Origin: Camarhynchus parvulus
Taxonomy: Eukaryota > Chordata > Aves > Passeriformes > Thraupidae
DNA: 64,000 nt
NCBI RefSeq assembly: GCF_901933205.1
Contig: NC_044574.1
Location: forward strand, 21,747,733 to 21,811,732
Reading direction: 5' to 3'
This document shows positions 59,514 through 64,000 of this stretch, piece by piece. Position 1 is the first letter of the stretch; each line of letters begins with the position of its first letter. The position numbers and the translations under genes were made by a program. The notes beneath the pieces were generated by a model. That model ran no database searches and was not told where the DNA came from. It saw nothing but the letters and a program-made list of their open reading frames with translations.

Positions 59514-62500
59514 CCAAAATAATATTTATCATGGATAATGATTTTGTGAAAGATCAGCAAAATGTCCAAGATATGTGAAAGACCAAAAATTCATCAGCAA
59601 TCTGAAAGCAAAAGTCATTAATAGCTGTTGATGTCAGAACTCAGTATGATACATCATACAGCGGTACTGTGTGGTACTTTACCTTCTATGGTGTATTGTA
59701 ATACACTGTTGTAGAAAAGAGAAAACACGGGTATTTTTGGTTTTTAAATATCTAGTCAGTGAAATATGTGGAATAGCAACAGCAACATTTAACATAAGCA
59801 CTCTTGACTATGGCATGCCTTTGCTGAGGCATGATTCAAAAGATTATGCAGCCCACAGTGTCAATTTTCTAGGTTTCTTTCAATGTCTCCAGTTTCCTAC
59901 ACAAAAATTTAATCTATCCACAGGGTCTATAAATTTTCATATCTGAATGTTCTACCTTTTGATCTCTATGAATGTGGAAGAAACTGAACTTAATGTTAAG
60001 GAACTAAATCTATTAATTAGTGAATTTTGGTTTGCACCTGAAGTGGATTCACCTTAATTCATTTTAAAAGCAAGTCTCTGGTCTAAGCCAGTCATCTAGT
60101 CCTACTCTGCAGTAGGAACACAGCTAAGTATCTACAGCAGCCTGTACACACCCACACATAGTAAAAATGTATTTAAAATAAATGGGAAAATCATCCATTC
60201 TTGTCATTCCTTAGTTATATGGAGAGCTCAGACCGGTATCTTAAACTCAGGCCTGGTATTTATGTTACTGAAGTTAGGTGAGGTAAATTCATGTGGAATT
60301 CATTTCTCATGTGGAACATCCAAATACTGTCACACACAAAATATTAGCTACACAAAAAAAAGCAAAATTTTATCTTAATGCTAAGCTATAGAAGTTACAA
60401 GTGTATTAACAAAAGGGAGCTGTAGAAAAAACCCTACACACCTAAATTCACATCTTCACAATTTGCAGTTTATGCAATTCACACCTATAAAACATTCATA
60501 TTTGCTTCTAGCATACTATAGAAGAGGCTGCCTCACCCTTGCACCAAAAAGTCTGACTTATAAAGAAAAAAAGAAATATTTGACAAGAAAAAATAAAATA
60601 ACACACTATTTCAGACAGCGAAGTCAAATGCAGATCTATCACAGAAATTTTCACTAGATCCCCAAGCCAGTGTCTCAGATCCACACTGTGTACAAAGCAC
60701 AGAAAGACTAGAAGAGAAAACTGGAATTCTTCCTTCCAGTTCAACATATCTCCAACCACACATTAAGCCAAGTATGGATGAGCTGCTCAGGGAAGGAAAT
60801 TTTTAAGACCATACCTTCCATTGAAACTTCTACCCTCTCTGTATGAGTATTTATCTGCATAAAAAGTCTTACAATTTTTGTAGGACTAATTTTCAAAATC
60901 CCTGGTGGACTTTGCAGAATACATAACTTGAAGCTACCTTTAGAATTTCCCCACACTTTGTGAAAGCCTTTCTGTTTTACTTTATTGCAGTTTCATTTAA
61001 GTTTTGCATGTTTATAAGGACATGGGGCATTTCTTAAAGAGAATTAATATAAAATTGAAACTACACAGTAGTGCTAGACAGTGCACATTTGCAGATATAT
61101 TCAATATTTATGGATTGTGTGGGTTATGCTCATAGCTCTAAAGTTCCTCTTAAAGTCTATTTAATCTAATCCACCCAGATGTCTCAGGAGATAAAGTTCC
61201 TCCTTTAGTGTCATGTCAAAGCTTAGTCCAGCCTTTGCAGTGTCACTCCTTTTGACATATTGCTGAGTTAGAACCTTTGAATTCAGAGGTTGCCAAGTAG
61301 AAACATGTAACTTAAATGATTAATCAAATTATTGGGAGGGGGAGAGTAAGGAAAAAAAAAAAAAGATAAAAGAAAATCATTAATGGTCTTCCTTGAATGA
61401 GAATTAGAGCAAGAACACCAAGGACTTGCTCATTTCTTCAGCTGAATGGCTAAAGTCACAACATCATTTCTTGTCACGGTATGTACAAACAGTATTGGCA
61501 ATGTATTTTTAATATTTTATTAGACATAACAACTGGTTTGTTTATATATGAAATAATTTATAAACTTACATATTATCAGAAATAAATGTGATTTTCTGCA
61601 GTCATTTGAAATTTGTAGTTCAGAGATAGAGGATTCCTGTTATTTATTTATGCAGATCCTAACACAACAAATCTATAAGCATGCTTTAAAATTGATGCCC
61701 ATCTTTGTTGTGTTCAGATTAATGTATCATAAGGAAAATATTTCTAACAAGAAAAATAGGGCCTCCTTTTATGTTCTACTAAAAGAGAGGGAAGGGTTTA
61801 TTCTCTGAAGAATGTATACCACAAAATTTTATGTATGTGTTTGACATGTGTAGAATATCAAATTAACAGAAAAATTTTGTCACTGATCTCAAAAATAAGC
61901 ATATTAACATTTATACACCTTACTTTCCTTTCAGAACTAGTAGTAAAGATTAATGGATCTTCAGGTCCTCTACTTAAATGTCCAGTCTGCAATGTCTGGT
62001 TCTTGAGCATGGATTTGCACAGTACCATGCCAGCACCATCCCACTGTTTCACATGTGCATTTCCTCTGTGAGCTGATCTGTGTTTTCCCAGAGACACTAA
62101 AAGATAATGCATTTTCCTGCCATGTAGCTGCATGGTTTCAGGTCAAGCTTGTCACCTTCAGACTGAGTCACCAATACAAAAAAGGTGTCGGTGCAGGATG
62201 TTTTAACAATTATTAAAATTCTCTCACTCAGGAAGCACTCGCAAAACTTCAGTCTTCATTAACCCATTGGGACTTTTTGATCCAGCAAACAAAACTAGTG
62301 TCTTTGGAACAACTGTGCCAAAAAACACTGATGGATTAATTTCTCACAACTAAAAATCATTAATTGCATTAATAGAAATATGTGGAACGTTAAAAAAAGA
62401 TTAGAGATCCTATGTCTTGAGATATTAGTACTTAAGAAGTGCTTGGACCTGCCTAGAGTTTAGGTTACTTCAATCGTTAGTTTTTATATATGTCATTAAT

Positions 62501-64000
62501 TTTAGTTGACTGAGAGCTCTCTGTAAGCTGATGACAAAGGAATATCTACCCTTTTCTGATATGTTGTCTACTGAAAGTTGAGACAGCTTACCTCCTAATA
62601 AGCCCAAAAATGCTGTAAAAGTGTCTGTGAATGGACTTCCTTCTTTGTGAAACAAGAAATACCAACAATACTCTGAACTTCTAAATGTGAAGACATGTAA
62701 CAGCAAGCCCACCATCTTAGGCTCAATCTTTCAGAGTTTTTTCCCACTAGTACTCTCATACCAAGTAACCCATAGTTCATGACAAAACTGGGCAGCATTT
62801 TACAGGGAATGCTGTCGGGCCTATTCTAACAAGGTCCAGAAGATCCCTCACATACTGAAGGGTCAACTATCTTTCTGAAATTCAGGTGTATATATTTGTT
62901 CTGACTTTTTCAAACAAAATGAGCATTATCTCTTGATGATTGTTGCTCTGGGAGGTTTCCTCTCTCTCAAACTGAAAGTACAAAAACACAGCTGCTTTGA
63001 CATTATCCAGTCCCAATATGCATTCTACCCAAAATACAGTACTGAATCATGAAAACATAAAGCAGAAAAGCCCATATCAACCCCAGGGCTCATTGGACAT
63101 TTGCCATCTGCGTTTTAATCATGTGGGCCACAAACCAATAGTCACATACACAGAAATTAATTCAGCTGTAAGCTGACTTCTGATATATGATCACAGATAT
63201 CAGAAAAGGAGGAGTTATGGTCCTCATAATTCATGCTTGCACACACCTCTGAGCCCAAATGTTCTCCATAGGGAACTGATGAGTCCAAGTGTGCCTTTGA
63301 TTCTTGCTTCCTATTGATCTCCAGCTGTCATAAGGAAATAAGGAGGGAATGTCAAACCCTTACATATTCCCCAGATCATAGAGAGCCTAATGTTCACACA
63401 GTGCTGCTCCAGCATCTTACACAGCACCACCAGCATGTGCCCCAGAACCTCCATTGTCATTTACCTGTGTACAGACCAGTCTGTGACTGTCTCTCAGGCT
63501 GCCAGAAAGCATCACACTTTAGTTCCCACAAAAAGTTTTTCTTTCTCTCTTCTTGCAATACCCACATTGCCACCCTGACTGTGTAGTTAAGAGATTAATG
63601 CTTTCCTCCATTCAAATTCTTTCTGAAACAACAGAGGATGAGCCACCCAAGGAATCCTGATTTCTCACGTAACATTCCAATTTCAGCAGTGAGCTGATTT
63701 TTTCTCTTATGCTTTGGTCTCTAAAACTGTAGAAGTGTTCAGTAAACAGAAGTCGAGCATAATAAATGCACTGCCTAGCACAAAGAAATACTGCTTCCAG
63801 AACTTAAAACCATAGAGAACTGCAGCATGAGCCTGAATGACAAAATAGAGTTTAGCAAGCCACACATTAAAGCCAGAAATTCTAATTGCTTTCAGGCTAA
63901 GTATTGCACTGAATGTGGCTATAATTTTAACAGATGTTCCTGGAGAAAGAACAGGCAGTAAATTACCTGAAAGCCACCTGCCATCTTTTAGATTTTGAAT

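Larger units (their letters stand above)
57376..64000. other. AT-rich unique sequence, no gene seen
   Basis: 6.6 kb without a recognised retroposon. It holds a 90-bp tandem duplication (58,253-58,432) and a 32-bp palindrome (59,482-59,513). An acceptor-like TTTCCTTTCAG at about 61,935 precedes a short frame with a CPVC motif (ELVVKINGSSGPLLKCPVCN). An A-rich run lies at about 61,350-61,364. None of the frames, up to 91 codons, shows a domain. Confidence 0.45.

Noticed and set aside
61935..62071. Acceptor-like TTTCCTTTCAG followed by a CPVC-containing peptide
   Set aside because: Only one CxxC, no second metal-binding pair and no donor before the stop. Too weak for an exon call.
62470..62715. 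Minus-strand frame ending at a GAG|GTAAGC donor
   Set aside because: The donor is good but no convincing acceptor lies upstream and the frame is otherwise ordinary.
1..64000. CRISPR arrays, bacterial operons, tRNA or rRNA genes
   Set aside because: No evenly spaced identical repeats with unique spacers, no ribosome-binding-site-led gene strings, and no cloverleaf other than the degenerate SINE head. Composition and repeats are those of a bird nuclear genome.

Overview
This is AT-rich, repeat-scarred vertebrate nuclear DNA, almost certainly from a bird and probably a songbird (passerine). No complete protein-coding gene is visible: the longest reading frame is about 150 codons, and the frames over 100 codons either lie in retroelements or look like chance frames with no family signature. 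The avian call rests on more than a dozen CR1 LINE fragments, including the typical CR1 3' end with its TTCTATGAT-type tail, and on several avian endogenous-retrovirus LTR types. The passerine call rests on a short SINE at 10,486-10,610, whose tRNA-Ile-like head is fused to a CR1-like tail (the TguSINE1 design).

Layout. 1-2,673 is unique AT-rich DNA with a perfect 39-bp tandem duplication. 2,674-4,910 is a decayed, internally deleted ERV-L-like provirus: one 5' LTR, a leader/gag-like part and a broken reverse-transcriptase segment. 4,911-10,485 is plain. 10,486-12,050 is a retroposon cluster (SINE plus CR1 pieces in both orientations). 12,051-15,600 holds an unidentified exon-like frame on the minus strand and a GC-rich patch. 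15,603-15,922 is a solo LTR with a clean 6-bp target duplication. 15,923-29,380 is mostly unique, with two CR1 tails and the first copy of a 168-bp near-identical duplication. 29,382-32,326 holds CR1, a GC-rich patch, CR1, an LTR and the second copy of the 168-bp block. 32,327-40,570 carries three CR1 pieces in each direction or undetermined age, plus an LTR. 45,133-48,642 has two large LTRs of one family with repetitive GC-rich U3-like bodies, one abutted by a younger small LTR. 53,498-54,545 has CR1 tails in head-to-head and inverted arrangements. 57,088-57,369 is another small solo LTR with a 6-bp target duplication. The remainder to 64,000 is unique AT-rich DNA with a 90-bp tandem duplication and a 32-bp near-perfect palindrome.

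The window is best read as intergenic or deep-intronic avian DNA shaped by retroposition. I found no operon, CRISPR array, RNA gene or new multi-gene system. The most informative anomalies are the 168-bp near-identical direct repeat spaced 8,062 bp apart, three copies of one small LTR family with recognisable 6-bp target duplications, two CR1 loci with a 5'-inversion-like layout, and several exon-like frames with good splice signals whose protein family I cannot name.
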